From Torymus aiolomorphi (lineage: Eukaryota; Arthropoda; Insecta; Hymenoptera; Torymidae): DNA of 64,000 nucleotides. The stretch covers positions 248,001 to 312,000 of the forward strand of contig CM070877.1 of the NCBI GenBank assembly GCA_036365515.1, given 5' to 3'. Below, one piece after another: positions 9,291 to 20,336 of the stretch. The number at the start of each line of letters is the position of its first letter. Within the stretch, counting starts at the first letter, position 1. The translations under genes and the position numbers were made by a program. The notes under the pieces were generated by a model. The model worked only from the letters and a program-made list of their open reading frames with translations, had not been told where the DNA came from and searched no databases.

Positions 9291-10581
9291 GGGTCATTTG
9301 ACAAGTACCTAGCCTCACCGCCAGATGGTGCCACTATCGCACCAGAAATACACTACAGTGCAGTATCTTCCAGTAAACGGTTACAGACGAAATTTCAGCC
9401 GGATCGGAGTTGTAGTTTATTTTTGAGAGCGTGTGAAAGCAAATGTGTCCGTTGATTTTTGAAAAAATGGAGAAAGAACAATATCGGTCGGTGATTCGAT
9501 TCTTGTTTTTGGAAGGGAAATCGCGCAGTGAAATTAAAGAACGCTTGGATGCAGTGTATGGGGATGCTTCTCCTTCGATGGCGACCGTTAAATTTTGGTA
9601 TAACGAGTTTCAACGTGGTCGTACGTCGGTTTTTGATGATCCACGCCCAGGTGCTCCGAAAACAGCCACTACGGAGGAGAACGTGACAAAAATACACGAT
9701 ATCGTTTTGTCAGACCGCCGATTAAAGGTGCACGAGATAGCTGCGATAGTAGGCATCCCGGAAGAACGCGTGTGGCATATCCTACATGAGATTTTAGGCA
9801 TGAGGAAGCTGTCAGCAAGGTGGGTGCCGCGTTTGCTGACTGCAGACAACAAGCGCATCCGTGTGACCAGTTCAGAGCAGTGTTTGGAGCTGTTTAATCG
9901 CAATCCAAAAGAGTTTTTGCGTCGTTACGTGACCGTCGACGAAACATGGATTCACTACTACACTCCAGAGACCAAGGAGCAGTCAAAACATTGGACCTTA
10001 CCCGGTGAACCTGTTCCGAAGAAGGCGAAGACGGTCCCGTCGGCCGGAAAGGTGATGGCCACTGTTTTCTGGGATTCTCAAGGTGTGATTTTTATTGACT
10101 ATCTGGAGAAGGGCAAAACGGTCACAAGACAGTACTACGCCGAACTATTGAGCCGATTTGACGCCGTGTTAGAAGAAAAACGGCCCCATTTGTCTAAAAA
10201 GAAAGTGCTTTTCCACCACGATAATGCACCGGCTCACACTTCTGCACTCGCCACGGCTAAATTGGTCGAATTACGCTACGAACTGCTGCCCCATCCACCG
10301 TATTCTCCAGATTTGGCTCCATGCGACTTTTTTTTGTTTCCGAACCTAAAAAATTTGCTCGCCGGGAAGAGATTCCACTCCAATAACGAAATAATCGCCG
10401 CCACGGAGGCCTATTTTGCAAACCAAGAGAAAACATTTTTTTCAACGGGGTTAAAAAAATTGGAACACCGCTGGACCAAGTATATTCAACTAAAAGGAGA
10501 CTACATTGAAAAATAAATTTTATTTTTTGTAAAATTTTGGTGTTTTCATTTGTAGGCTAGGTACTTATCAAATGACCCTCG
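9288..10581 (+). mobile_element. complete mariner element, 1294 bp
   Basis: The ends are CGAGGGTCATTTGACAAG (left) and the complement of CTTATCAAATGACCCTCG (right), each flanked by TA (9286-9287 and 10582-10583). The inverted repeats extend about 28 bp with one mismatch in that span. It lies just 3' of the decayed cysteine-rich exon. Size, TA duplication and the single full-length ORF are all canonical. Confidence 0.93.
9467..10516 (+). CDS. mariner transposase, intact-looking (about 349 aa)
   Basis: This is a cut-and-paste transposase. An upstream in-frame ATG exists at 9443, but the ATG at 9467 (MEKEQYRSVIRFLFLEGKSR) fits the family start better. The N-terminal helix-turn-helix pair spans roughly residues 1-110, with SPSMATVKFWYNEFQRG in the first half and the linker DDPRPGAPKTATTEEN after it. 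The catalytic motifs are VDETWIHYYTPETKEQ (Asp 1), LFHHDNAPAHTS (Asp 2) and PYSPDLAPCDFFLFPNLK (Asp 3). There are 34 residues between the second and third Asp, so the D34D triad is complete. No stop or frameshift is visible. Length matches the usual 345-350 residues. Whether it is active cannot be read from sequence alone. Confidence 0.93.
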   Translation: MEKEQYRSVIRFLFLEGKSRSEIKERLDAVYGDASPSMATVKFWYNEFQRGRTSVFDDPRPGAPKTATTEENVTKIHDIVLSDRRLKVHEIAAIVGIPEERVWHILHEILGMRKLSARWVPRLLTADNKRIRVTSSEQCLELFNRNPKEFLRRYVTVDETWIHYYTPETKEQSKHWTLPGEPVPKKAKTVPSAGKVMATVFWDSQGVIFIDYLEKGKTVTRQYYAELLSRFDAVLEEKRPHLSKKKVLFHHDNAPAHTSALATAKLVELRYELLPHPPYSPDLAPCDFFLFPNLKNLLAGKRFHSNNEIIAATEAYFANQEKTFFSTGLKKLEHRWTKYIQLKGDYIEK

Positions 10582-10589
10582 TATAGTAA

Positions 10590-10895
10590 TTATGGTAGAG
10601 CCATATATGTACTACAATCGTTAGAAAGTAGGCCTTTATAAATTCCTTACAATCGATTTCGCAGCATTGTGACAATAATGTAAAACTACTGCCTTACTAT
10701 AATATAAAGCAATACGAAAAATTAATGTCGGAAGGCTATATTTATTTTATCCTTACCCATTCACAAACACACACACGTGCACTTGCAAGCTTATTCCACC
10801 TTAGCAATGTCTTCGCTGCATGAAAATCATATCTCGAAATATTTTGCTATTTTAAATTATAAGGCGTTATTACCTAGTGTATAGACAAATATTTT
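10590..10895 (+). repeat. dispersed repeat, copy of 22535-22765
   Basis: Starting GTAATTATGGTAGAGCCATA, this stretch is repeated almost exactly at 22535, apart from about 90 bp missing from the second copy after 'AATGTAAAACTA'. It contains a CACACACG run and TCATATCTCGAAATATTTTG. No ORF; the family is unknown. Confidence 0.75.
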
Positions 10896-10979
10896 TTGTT
10901 TTGACCAAAAATTACTTTCTTTAAAAATGTTTTCTACTAATGTGGCTACATCTAAAATTGTTGGAAAATCTATAAACAA

Positions 10980-11160
10980 CACCAAATCTTTAAATAATCT
11001 CTGAAATTTGGTAGAGATGTAGAGTTTGTATATTATTTATTAGAAGAGTTCTTAGGGTAAAAGAATTCGTTTATGAATTTCAGAGATATTTGAGGTTAAA
11101 ACTATTTTAGCCCTCTTTTAAAATCGTAATTATTCGGGAACGCATTTATGTATACTAGAA
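10980..11160. repeat. dispersed repeat, inverted relative of 34016-34150
   Basis: GAATTCGTTTATGAATTTCAG and AGCCCTCTTTTAAAATCGTAA occur here and, on the other strand, at 34016-34090. A second shared block (CCAATTCATTGGCAGAGG type) is at 12525 here and at 33685 there. Together these look like two copies of one unknown element, this one interrupted by the 11478-12371 unit. Nothing else is seen up to 11477. Confidence 0.6.
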
Positions 11161-11477
11161 AATGGAAATAATACATCCAACCGAGTACTTTATGGGATAA
11201 ATCGTCTTTTTACAGTTTCTCGTAATAGCCATTTATTATTTTTAAGGTTAAAGCCTTTTTCTTAGATCGGAAATTCCAGAAAGAGCATACAAATACGGAC
11301 ATACATACTACTAGAGACAAGTGCCCTATATGTGTGAAATTTCACAAAGAAAATATAATTTGAAGTAAAGGTTATTTAGAAATTTTAAAAGGTTATGACG
11401 ATAATATTACAATCAATTATTTTATTTATTTTTCACACATAATTTAAAATAGGAGGAAGCAACAAAATCATACCTAA

Positions 11478-12371
11478 ATAGTATATTACGACACAAGGCC
11501 AGAAAGTTGGATTTCCTGGCCGGCGCCATTTTGACGCCCGAGGCGAAGCCGAGGGCGTCGATGCGCGCCGGCCAGGGCATCCAACATTCCGGCCAAGTGT
11601 CGTATACTATTTTTCTTTATCCCCAGCCGAAAGTACGTCCATATAGTTAATATCAACTAATAAAATAGCGTTCTTAGCTGCTAACTACGGCTCGGCCATA
11701 TGTATAAGAGGCCTGCTTCAGCGCCACTTTACATATCGCGGAACATAAGGCTCGACTTCTGCTTTTTTTGATGCCCGCCCGACTTTTGCAAAACCGAGGC
11801 GAAGCCGAGGTTGTGCTGGTTGGGGCGGGCATCAAAAACACTAATAAAAGATGCTTGAAAAACGTGATGGACCAAAAATATGTACATACTTAATCGCAGA
11901 TGCTGATTTTAACTACCGCCCAACTTCTTAATGGTTCCTCTGTTTGTCCTTTTCTATCCCATACATTATAGAATGAAAGTCAAAAAGCTGTCACGTATAA
12001 GTATATAGCTACACCATGTTTTGAAACTCAAAATGTAAACATCATGTCTATATATATATGTGTATAGAAGCTTTCTGACAGTGTGTGTGCAATATAAGAA
12101 CATAATTGATTATGAGAGTTATAAATATATTATTCAATATATTAATAATAACATAAAATTAATTTAATACGCCTATATCTTTTCAATTTTCCGATTTGAC
12201 AAATGATTTTCTTGTCATCACATTTGGAAGGGTTAGCATAGTTTAGGTTACAACACGTGCGCTGTCGCGGACGTTGCCATGCAACGATCAACAAAGAGCG
12301 GCCACAAAAGTCGCTCCTCCCGGCGCGAAATCGAGCCGGGAAGACCGTACTTTCGGCTAGGGGATGAAGAA
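11478..12371 (+). repeat. left arm of a large inverted repeat (894 bp)
   Basis: This is the reverse complement of 13391-14284 along its whole length, with only scattered mismatches. The arm opens with a small hairpin (AATAGTATATTACGACAC ... GTGTCGTATACTATT) whose loop holds GCCCGAGGCGAAGCCGAGGG. It passes through a second GCGGGCATCAAAA hairpin and ends CGGCTAGGGGATGAAGAA. It has no long ORF. Confidence 0.92.
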
Positions 12372-13390
12372 ATATTCATATTTTATACATAATTTAAAAA
12401 TTAATAGTTTTTAATCTTCATAAATGAATTTAATTATAATTATGTCATAAATTATTGCAAAAATTATAAATTTTATTATTAAAAATTCATTAAAGGAATA
12501 AGCAAATTAAGTTTGAGGAAGCCACGGGCCAATTCATTGGCAGAGGTTTTTTTTGTTATAGGGATTTTATAAAATGTTTTTTAAGAATTAGGGTAATGAT
12601 AAAACAATGTAGCCGAAGAGTTTATAATAGTCAGACATTTTCTTTGTATCTTTTAAAAATAGGCAAAGTACAAGAACAATCAGGCTCGAGAATTGGTCTC
12701 CCCGAAAAGGCAGTGGATTACTTTTTATAATGATCTTTATGCTAAAATTGCTTTTTTCAAGAGCAAGACAATTATTAAAAACTAAATTACTTCCGTTATA
12801 AATGAAAACAGAAAACTACAGATTATAATCATTTAATACTCCGAAATGTTTCCTTTTTATGATAAAGAAACGTTTACTTAACGTCATTGATAAGTAGTAA
12901 TTCCTGTTTATTATAATAGCTGCTCGTATATATGCCACAAGAAAAAAACAAAAAAATGAATATTTTTTAAAACTTTTTTGGAAGAAGTTACCAAACGTTG
13001 AACCAAAAATGAGACTATTATTTCTGATCCTAGGTCTCTTTGCAGTAACTTTTTATGGTTCGTATATCTTTTTGTATTTAATAGAGAATAATATACAATT
13101 GACTTTTTAAAGAAAAATACCTTTTTTCATGCCTGTAAAGTGGATCGAAAATTTAGTTTTTCGATCGTTAGTGACTAGCGAGAGGAATAGTATATTGCAT
13201 ACCTAGGCCAGTAAAATAAGAAATGTCTCAGATCACATGTAATCTGAGACATGTGATCTGAGGCTTTCTTTTTTATTGGCCAATGTGTGTATACTATTTT
13301 TCTGCTCGACGGTGCCGGAAAGCGGCAACTTCGTTTCGCGCAGCGGCCGGGAAGTTGGCGCTTTCCGGCCGGAGGGCAGAAAAAGAATTT
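12372..13390. other. spacer between the 894-bp arms, AT-rich
   Basis: About 1 kb of mainly AT-rich DNA with no credible gene. A small hairpin lies at 13186-13308: AATAGTATATTGCATAC mirrored by GTGTATACTATT, with a nested CTCAGATCACATGT palindrome. A GC-rich stretch of gccggaaag/ctttccggcc type follows at about 13313-13372. Confidence 0.6.
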
Positions 13391-14284
13391 TTCTTCATCC
13401 CCTAGCCGAAAGTACGGTCTTCCCGGCTCGATTTCGCGCCGGGAAGAGTGACTTTTGTGGCCGCTCTTTGTTGATCGTTGCATGGCAACGTCTGCGACAG
13501 CGCACGTGTTGTAACCTAAACTATGCTCACCCTTCCAAATGTGATGACAAGAAAATCATTTGTAAAATCGGAAAATTGAAAAGATATAAGTGTATTAAAT
13601 TAATTTTATGTTATTATTAATATATTGAATAATATATTTATAACTCTCATAATCAATTATGCTCTTATATTGCACACATACTGTCAGAAAGCTTCTATAC
13701 ATATATATATAGACATGATGTTTACATTTTGAGTTTCAAAACATGGTGTAGCTATATACTTATATGTGACAGCTTTTTGACTTTCATTCTATAATGTATG
13801 GGATAGAAAAGGACAAACAGAGGAACCATTAAGAAGTTGGGCGGTATAGTTAAAATCAGCATCTGCGATTAAGTATGTACACATTTTTGGTCCATCACGT
13901 TTTTCAAGCATCTTTTATTAGTGTTTTTGATGCCGGCCCCGACCAGTAAAACCTCGGCTTCGCCTCGGTTTTGCAAAAGTCGGGCGGGCATCAAAAAAAG
14001 CAGAAGTCGAGCCTTATGTTCCGCGATATATAAAGTGGCGCTGAAGCAGGCCTCTTATACATATGGCCGAGCCGTAGTTAGCAGCTAAGAACGCTATTTT
14101 ATTAATTGATATTAACTATATGGACGTACTTTCGGCTGGGATGAAGAAAAATAGTATACGACACTTGGCCGAAATGTTGGATGCCCTGGCCGGTGCGCAT
14201 CGACGCCCTCGGCTTCGCCTCGGGCGTCAAAATGGCGCCGGCCAGGAAATCCAACTTTCTGGCCTTGTGTCGTAATATACTATT
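13391..14284 (-). repeat. right arm of the large inverted repeat (894 bp)
   Basis: Mirror of 11478-12371, beginning TTCTTCATCCCCTAGCCG and ending GTGTCGTAATATACTATT. It contains the same two internal hairpins, with small differences such as a GACCAGTAAAACCTCGGC segment that differs from the left arm. No gene is seen. Confidence 0.92.
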
Positions 14285-15128
14285 CCACCGGCAAGGGAGA
14301 AATTTTTTCCATCCAGCAAGAGGAAAAAAACTCGTAGCGGAAGAAAGAAGAAAAATTTATTCTGTTTATTTTTATTAGTATATCGGACTAATCGAAAATC
14401 CCAAATCTCCATCCACTTTCTTGGCATAAAAAGAGTCTATTTCTGCACTATTTAAAAAAAGCAAAAAATACGATGTGCATTTTTTTCATTTTTTCCCTTG
14501 GTCGTACAATTTAATATTTTCGTATGCTTTGGTTGAGAGTAGCTAATTTATTTTGAATTTTAATGGTGTTTATTATCGTAACTGAAAATGTGATTATTGA
14601 AGCAATAACTATGTGACATTGCTAAGCGCAACATAAAACCATGCAAAGCAGACACGACCAGTACTAAAACTGAAATATTAGAATTATATTGGGTTTTGGA
14701 AAAAACTTTTCATTTATTAAGAAGTTACATCTGTATATCTGAAAGACACCAAGTAAATGTATTCCCTTTAATTCTCCAAAAGACATATAGTACATTATAC
14801 AATAAGTTGCTTTACACATGAGTTGCACATACAATTTTTTTAAACGGGGTGCCAAGAAGATCGACCACTCGCAATGGTTTTTCGTGTGTAAAGGAAGACT
14901 TTTTCGCACTATAGTGTGAAAAAGTAATGCTTTACCTTCGGAGCACTTGGTTGACGCACTAGTGTAAAAAAGTAGTACTTTTCGTACGGAAACCCGGTGT
15001 AAAAAGTCGAATTTCTCGCACACTGTTTCAAAAACAAATTGTTTCTTCTATTTTTCAACGAAAATAACGAAAATATGCGTGATTAGATCTACATAAATAT
15101 ATTTTTCATACATGTTTTTAACGTTATA
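14285..15128. other. no gene seen; short GTGTGAAAAAGT-type repeats
   Basis: AT-rich sequence. Around 14890-15030 a motif of the form CGCAC(T/A)..AGTGT(G/A)AAAAAGTA recurs three times. A long frame on the minus strand (14664-15023) follows these repeats and has no recognisable domain. Confidence 0.45.
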
Positions 15129-15390
15129 ACTATACGATAATAGTATATTACGATACACTAGTGCCGTACGTGCCCGAGCGCAGCGAGATTATCATAATAT
15201 ACTATTTGAATCGAATCTATCGCTATATATAACTAACGCTAAAAAGTATCTTTGTCAGGGACCGTGTACCGATAACATCCCGAAAGAAAATTTATCTAGG
15301 AAATATTTTTGTCACAAAACATAATAACACAGTTTTTCTTTTCTTCTATAATGTAAAAATGCATAGAGTATATTTATATTCTTGATACAG
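15129..15390 (+). repeat. direct repeat of 8557-8835 (upstream of the cysteine-rich exon)
   Basis: AACTATACGATAATAGTATA, CCCGAGCGCAGCGAGA, ACCGATAACATCCCGAAAG and GTCACAAAACATAATAACAC are shared in order with 8545-8835. It begins with the small AATAGTATA...TATACTATT hairpin seen elsewhere in the window. Confidence 0.8.
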
Positions 15391-15608
15391 AAGCTAAAGC
15401 CCAGAGACAAAGCTGTTCGCAAGCTCAGACGAAGAAGTGCGAAAACGGCTACTTGGAAGTACCCTGTCCCAATGACTATAGACGGAGCTGTGCCGTTGTG
15501 AGGCTCCAGGTGGGTTCTGGCGATCCAAACAAGGGGCCGCATTGCATGTGCCAAAAGGGCAACGAACAGTTTTTCCTTCCCGTATCCGTGCAGAAATTCA
15601 AAAAGTAG
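15391..15608 (+). CDS. cysteine-rich peptide, last exon (better-preserved copy)
   Basis: An open exon preceded by a good acceptor (ATTCTTGATACAG) and ending at TAG 15606-15608. It encodes six cysteines spaced C-x7-C-x8-C-x7-C-x17-C-x-C, including KKCENGYLEVPCPND and PNKGPHCMCQKG, with a basic C-terminus. Even spacing and a terminal CxC suggest a disulphide-rich secreted peptide or protease-inhibitor-like fold, but I cannot place it in a named family. No signal-peptide exon is seen upstream in the duplicated block (15129-15390), so the 5' end is missing or far away. A decayed copy is at 8836-9290, where the cysteines are also conserved. It could be an expressed gene or a pseudogene that happens to be open. 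Confidence 0.45.
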
Positions 15609-16854
15609 GAATTCAACTAGTAGGAATCCTGTAGGAAATCCTATTTGGATCCCGACCGGGTGGTGTCCCACTTTTTTCTGGGATTCGAATGGGGAAATCC
15701 GATAAGAATGAGGACTACTTTTCGGTTACAATTCAATCGTGATTTTAATTATTCTACGATGAGATATCTATGTATTATTAATTAACGAACATTTATTTAA
15801 TGTTATATAATTCATTTCTTATCAAACAAATAAAAGCGATTTTTAATAAATAAAATATAAATAATAATACGGATATAAACAAAAAAAACTTTTAACCCCA
15901 TTTTCGCGCTTATTATTAATTATTTAATATATTTACGTTATGCACAAGTTAATGTTTATTTAAATGTTTATTAAATTGAGTATTGTTATTGAAATTAATT
16001 ATTTTTAATTTATAACATTATTTATATGCATATTAAATTATAGAAAGTCTGAAATTGTAAATAAAGCAATTAAAAAGTTTTGACGTCAGCGGAATTTGAA
16101 CCTTGGTCCTTTCAGCTGGTAGTCCAACGCCTTAACCATTACTCTAAGATGGGTATTGGTATACACAGTTCTGATTACGACACTTGCATAGTTCAACCTA
16201 CTTTATTTTTATTATATAATAATTATTATAAATAACAAAAAATAAATATTAATAGGGCTTAAACATTCCTATCATTAATCAAGTTTTTTCAAACAAATGG
16301 GCCAATCTATTGAAAAACTATTATTTATTATTCTTACATGTTAAATATGGCTTTTACAAGATTTCCCTATTAGAATCAGGTTCGGTTTCCTGAGCTCTCT
16401 GTGGATAAAACAGAAATCTGCCGACAACTTCGTAAATCAGACCCGATACTTCCCGAGAAATCTAATTTGAAAATTTTAGTAAAACCCTAGCGGAAATATT
16501 TTGTTCAGAAAAGTTAGAAACTATTACTATTGATGTATTTTCTGTCTTGATACAATCAATTATTTAACTATGTTTGAATATTCGCGCGGTAATCTGTAAG
16601 GATCTTTGATCCTCGTAGTACTTATCATTATCTAACAGTTTTGAACGTTAACTGATTTTACTTCGTGCGCAGCACTCTGATTTCCGACGCGGTCATGTAT
16701 AGACGCAAAATCAAGTCGTGCCAAGTACCTCGCCTTTTTACTCTCTCTCTAATCAGATAAATAAAGTTCAAACTATTTATTAATGTATCCAAGTACAGTT
16801 TATTTAACGTGTGCCCTCGTACTCAGCTTCCTAGACTTCCACATCCTTCAACTA
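15609..16854. other. repeat-rich intergenic DNA with a tRNA-like stretch
   Basis: On the minus strand, 16155-16085 reads TTAGAGTAATGGTTAAGGCG and then GGTTCAAATTCC: an A box and B box at tRNA spacing with a poor anticodon stem, so probably a tRNA-derived SINE head. The segment around 15620-15720 (GTAGGAATCCTGTAGGAAAT) and that at 16360-16490 resemble parts of 22030-22330, a small dispersed element. No gene is seen. Confidence 0.5.
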
Positions 16855-17264
16855 TTAACCTTATATGCCCACGCTATTACTCAAAATTGGGTTCCCGTTT
16901 TTCTCATTCAATTTTAAACTTTTTGAAAAAAACTCTTTGATACGTTGTACTTCTTTATTAAACTTAAAACGTTCCTGCAAGAATATTCAGCATAAGAAAT
17001 GGTCGATGGTTATAATTATGACCAGAAAATTAATCATAATTATGACGGGGGAATTCGTCATAATTATGACCATAATTATGCTGAAAGAAATGCTGAACGA
17101 TCGACAAACGTATACAAAGGTCACGTGACCTCCGTCGCGCTCGCAGCTCAGGCTGTTTATACCAAGCGCTTGGCAATTCTAACCTTAATGTCTTACCCGA
17201 CCACTCCGCTTATTTTGACCGGAGATTCAAGCTGTTCTGGCTGTTTTTTTCTCCCAGTGTTTTC

Positions 17265-17950
17265 TCATATATAAGAGATATACAATATTATTTCGTTCAT
17301 TGGGTCCAAATATTTTCTACCCTACAGACACCAAAGTCTTAAATCTATATCAACGAGCAACTGAATTATGGATCTCCTATTCAAAGGAACCAAAATCAAC
17401 TTTCAAGATGTGACAATTGTAGCGAAAATGTATACAAAATATTCTATTTAATAAGATAGAAAATTTTGTATGCTTATAGGTAGTGTCTTTAGCTATAATT
17501 TACACAAAATCAAAATTGATTTTGGTCCTCTCGTATAAGAGATCTACAATATTATTTAGTTCAGTGGGTCCAAATATTCCTATGCTACAGACACCCAAGT
17601 CTTAAATCTATCAACGAGCAACTGAATTGTAGATCTCCTAAGCGAAGGGACCAAAATCAACTTTCAAAATGTGAAAACTGTAGCGAAAATGTATGTATAC
17701 AAAATATTCTATGTAATAAGAGAGAAAATGTTGTATGCTTATAGGTAGTGTCTTTAGCTATAATATACAAAAAATCAAAATTTATTTGGTCCTCTCGTAT
17801 ATGAGATCTACAATATTATTTAGTTCATTGGGTCCAAATATTTCCTAAGCTAAAGACACCCCAAGTTTTTAATCTATCAACGAGCAACTGAATCTCCTAA
17901 GCGAAGGGACCAAAATCAACTTTCAAGTTGTGAAAATTATAGCTATAGAC
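17265..17950 (+). repeat. tandem repeat, three units of about 265 bp
   Basis: Units start near 17265, 17530 and 17795. Shared blocks are GAGATCTACAATATTATTTA, TTGGGTCCAAATATTT, ATCAACGAGCAACTGAAT and CAAAATCAACTTTCAA. A shortened relative, partly inverted, lies at 17990-18300 (GGGTGACTTTATCGC against GTAAAGTCACCC). Similar blocks occur in the foldback at 36217-36634, which suggests a shared element family. Confidence 0.75.
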
Positions 17951-18309
17951 TGTACTGTACCTATAAGTATATAATATTTACAACTTTCACTATTCGATAA
18001 CTCACTTATAGGCTGGGTGACTTTATCGCAAGAAATATTGGAACCGCATGGACAAAATGACTTGATCCATATTTGATATTATTCCTTCTGACTATAATAG
18101 TTATAGCATGTACGTATTACTTTTCCAAATAAAATTTATACTTAACATGATAATTTTATAAAAACATACATTTTCTTTAATTTTACAATAAATTGTTTTC
18201 AAAAACATATACTTAACCATTATCGTCACAAAGAATCATATCACATATAAAGTCATTTGATCCATCGGGTCCAAATATGTCCAGTGGTAAAGTCACCCAG
18301 CATATATTA

Positions 18310-19075
18310 AGTACTTATAAATGTGGATTTTTCATAATAAATTACGGTCTTAATTTATTTATATTGTGACCAGTTCTATTTATAAATAAGTAATATCAAA
18401 GAGTTATCAATTTACTGTTTTATTACTTTAGAAAAGTAAACCAATTGTAACTTTTAGTTTCTAACCTTGATTTTGTGTTCACATTTCACAAACTATCGAC
18501 AACTGTGTCACCTACGTATCGAGAACTGTTCTGGGGTCGAAACTAGTTATCGAGAACTACTCCGGCGACATTATATTTTTAATAATTATTTTCTCCCTTA
18601 ATATTTATTAAATCTGAACTTTTTTCATTTACTTTATTTGAACTTGTTTTATAATTTTCTAAAAAAAAAAATAATTGTTTTCTCTAATAAAAATATTGGT
18701 TTTTAGAACAAAACTTACTTTGCGTCTTACGCTACCGAGAACTGGTTCCACTACCTTATATATATACATACACAGTCTCCTGGTAGTACGTTATAGCTAT
18801 TAGTACCACAGTGCGACCGTTAGCTGTTAGAAATTAGCCCTGTCTCTATCTCTCTTTCTCTAGCTCTCACTGCCTCTTTTACCTTATACACAAACAATCT
18901 TCTACTGCGTAGTGCGTAGTAATATATACCGCGCGACCATTACCTGTTCGAGGTTAGTTTGGATTTTTCATGTAAAATGAAGGGAAATCGATAAAAAGTT
19001 TACACCAAAAAAGGCAAGCGACAAAAGTTGGATAAAGCAATACGTCATTTTTCAATCCTTTATAATGTATTAGTT
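18310..19075. other. AT-rich DNA, short repeats, no gene
   Basis: TATCGAGAACT occurs at about 18519 and 18551, with a related CTACCGAGAACT at 18730. A GCGACC(G/A)TTA.CTGTT block is duplicated at about 18812 and 18939. No ORF of interest. Confidence 0.45.
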
Positions 19076-19337
19076 AACCCAATCCCTCTCTAACCTCGTT
19101 ATCCCTTCAGCATAATCATGGCCATAATTATGATCATAATTATTTACTATAGTCCCTCTAACCTCGTTATCCCTTCAGCATAATTATGGTCATAATTATG
19201 TCGCCAGGTGACAGGATTTATGAGCATAATATGCGGCATAAAATGGTCATCCGCCATAAAATACGGCATATTATATGGCCATATGATGCTCAACAGTTCT
19301 ACCAGGGGTATCAAAGAGTTTTTTTCAAAAAGTTTAA

Positions 19338-19779
19338 GGATGTTCAATGGTTACAGCAAAGTTAACAGAAGTCTTTGAAATTTTAATATATCATTACTTA
19401 GATAAAGTAAAAGCAGCTTGAATTTTTTCAATATTTTATACTGAGCATTTTTTCGAGAAAAAAATTCATGAAAATCGAGTTTTTAACATAGGCTCTTATG
19501 GGAGAGTGAGGTTATGTGACCTTTGGACATAAAAATCTCATATAAAAAGTTAAGAGATTAGGTTAAAAGACCTTTATTTGAATAGAAAAATAATCAAAGA
19601 ATAAAAACTTAGAGGGATCTTGACCGCTTACAGGGCATTTGGAAAAGAAGTAAGTGAAAACGTAAACAAAACACCGAGTTCGTCGGCTGCGCGAGGAGGT
19701 GCGCGGTGAGCGGGGAGTGCCCGCGGGGAGAGAGGGGCGTCCCACGCCTTGCCCCGCAGCATGACACCATTGAACATCC
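19338..19779. mobile_element. 442-bp element with TTAA target duplication
   Basis: The ends are GGATGTTCAATGG (left) and CCATTGAACATCC (right), flanked by TTAA at 19334-19337 and 19780-19783. The other arm of the host element keeps the uninterrupted sequence (TTCAATTTTAAACTTTTTG at about 16901), which confirms the insertion point. TTAA duplication is typical of piggyBac-like elements. It has no transposase and an internal GC-rich patch at 19680-19760. Confidence 0.85.
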
Positions 19780-20336
19780 TTAAAATTGAAGGAGAAAAAC
19801 GGGAACCCAGAATTGAGTAATAGTGTGGGTATCACATCACCTTAATAAAAGTTATAAACTGTTAAAAATAGTAATAAAATGTAGGATTTTGGACGTCAGT
19901 AATTATTTATAACTGTTTGTAACATTTTTTAACAGTTAATAATAGTTATTAAATTATTTAATAACTATTAAATATTTATTAATTATTATTATTGTTGGAA
20001 AAAGGGCGTAGAATCCTCAGTTCGCTGAGTTTGACTGCGATACGCGCTCTCTCTCCTCTTCCCCCACCATCTCGTATAATGCGACTCTCCGAGCGCCGGC
20101 GAGCGTTTGACACTTCCGAGCTAGAGCTGGACTGGAGCACACGTGCCCTTATATATTAAGTGCTGATTTACTTGAGATTATTTAGGCTAAGTTTTTGTAT
20201 TGTGCTGGACAAGAGAGGATTTAGAAGCGAAGGTAGAAGAGAACAGAATTGGATGAGAATAAAGAGTTTTGTTTATATATAGATTTGAAGTGTTTTATTT
20301 ACGAGAGAATACCCATAAATAACCACATAATTCCAT

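Larger units (their letters stand above)
16855..19843. mobile_element. about 3-kb inverted-repeat element
   Basis: The left end (16869-16940: CCCACGCTATTACTCAA, GGGTTCCCGTTTTTCTC, then TCAATTTTAAACTTTTTG) is mirrored on the right by TCAAAAAGTTTAA (to 19337) and AATTGAAGGAGAAAAACGGG to about 19835. The right arm is split by a TTAA-flanked insertion (19338-19779). The interior holds clusters of CATAATTATG palindromes (17010-17085 and 19115-19205) and a 3-unit tandem repeat. No transposase is seen, so it is non-autonomous. Confidence 0.7.

Noticed and set aside
14664..15023. 119-codon minus-strand frame
   Set aside because: It follows short internal repeats, has no domain and lies between repeat arms.
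16085..16155. A functional minus-strand tRNA gene
   Set aside because: The A and B boxes are present but the anticodon stem and acceptor stem do not pair; more likely a SINE head.
16865..17274. Frames of 87 and 91 codons near the element's left end
   Set aside because: They read through CATAATTATG palindromes in the inverted repeat; a low-complexity artefact.
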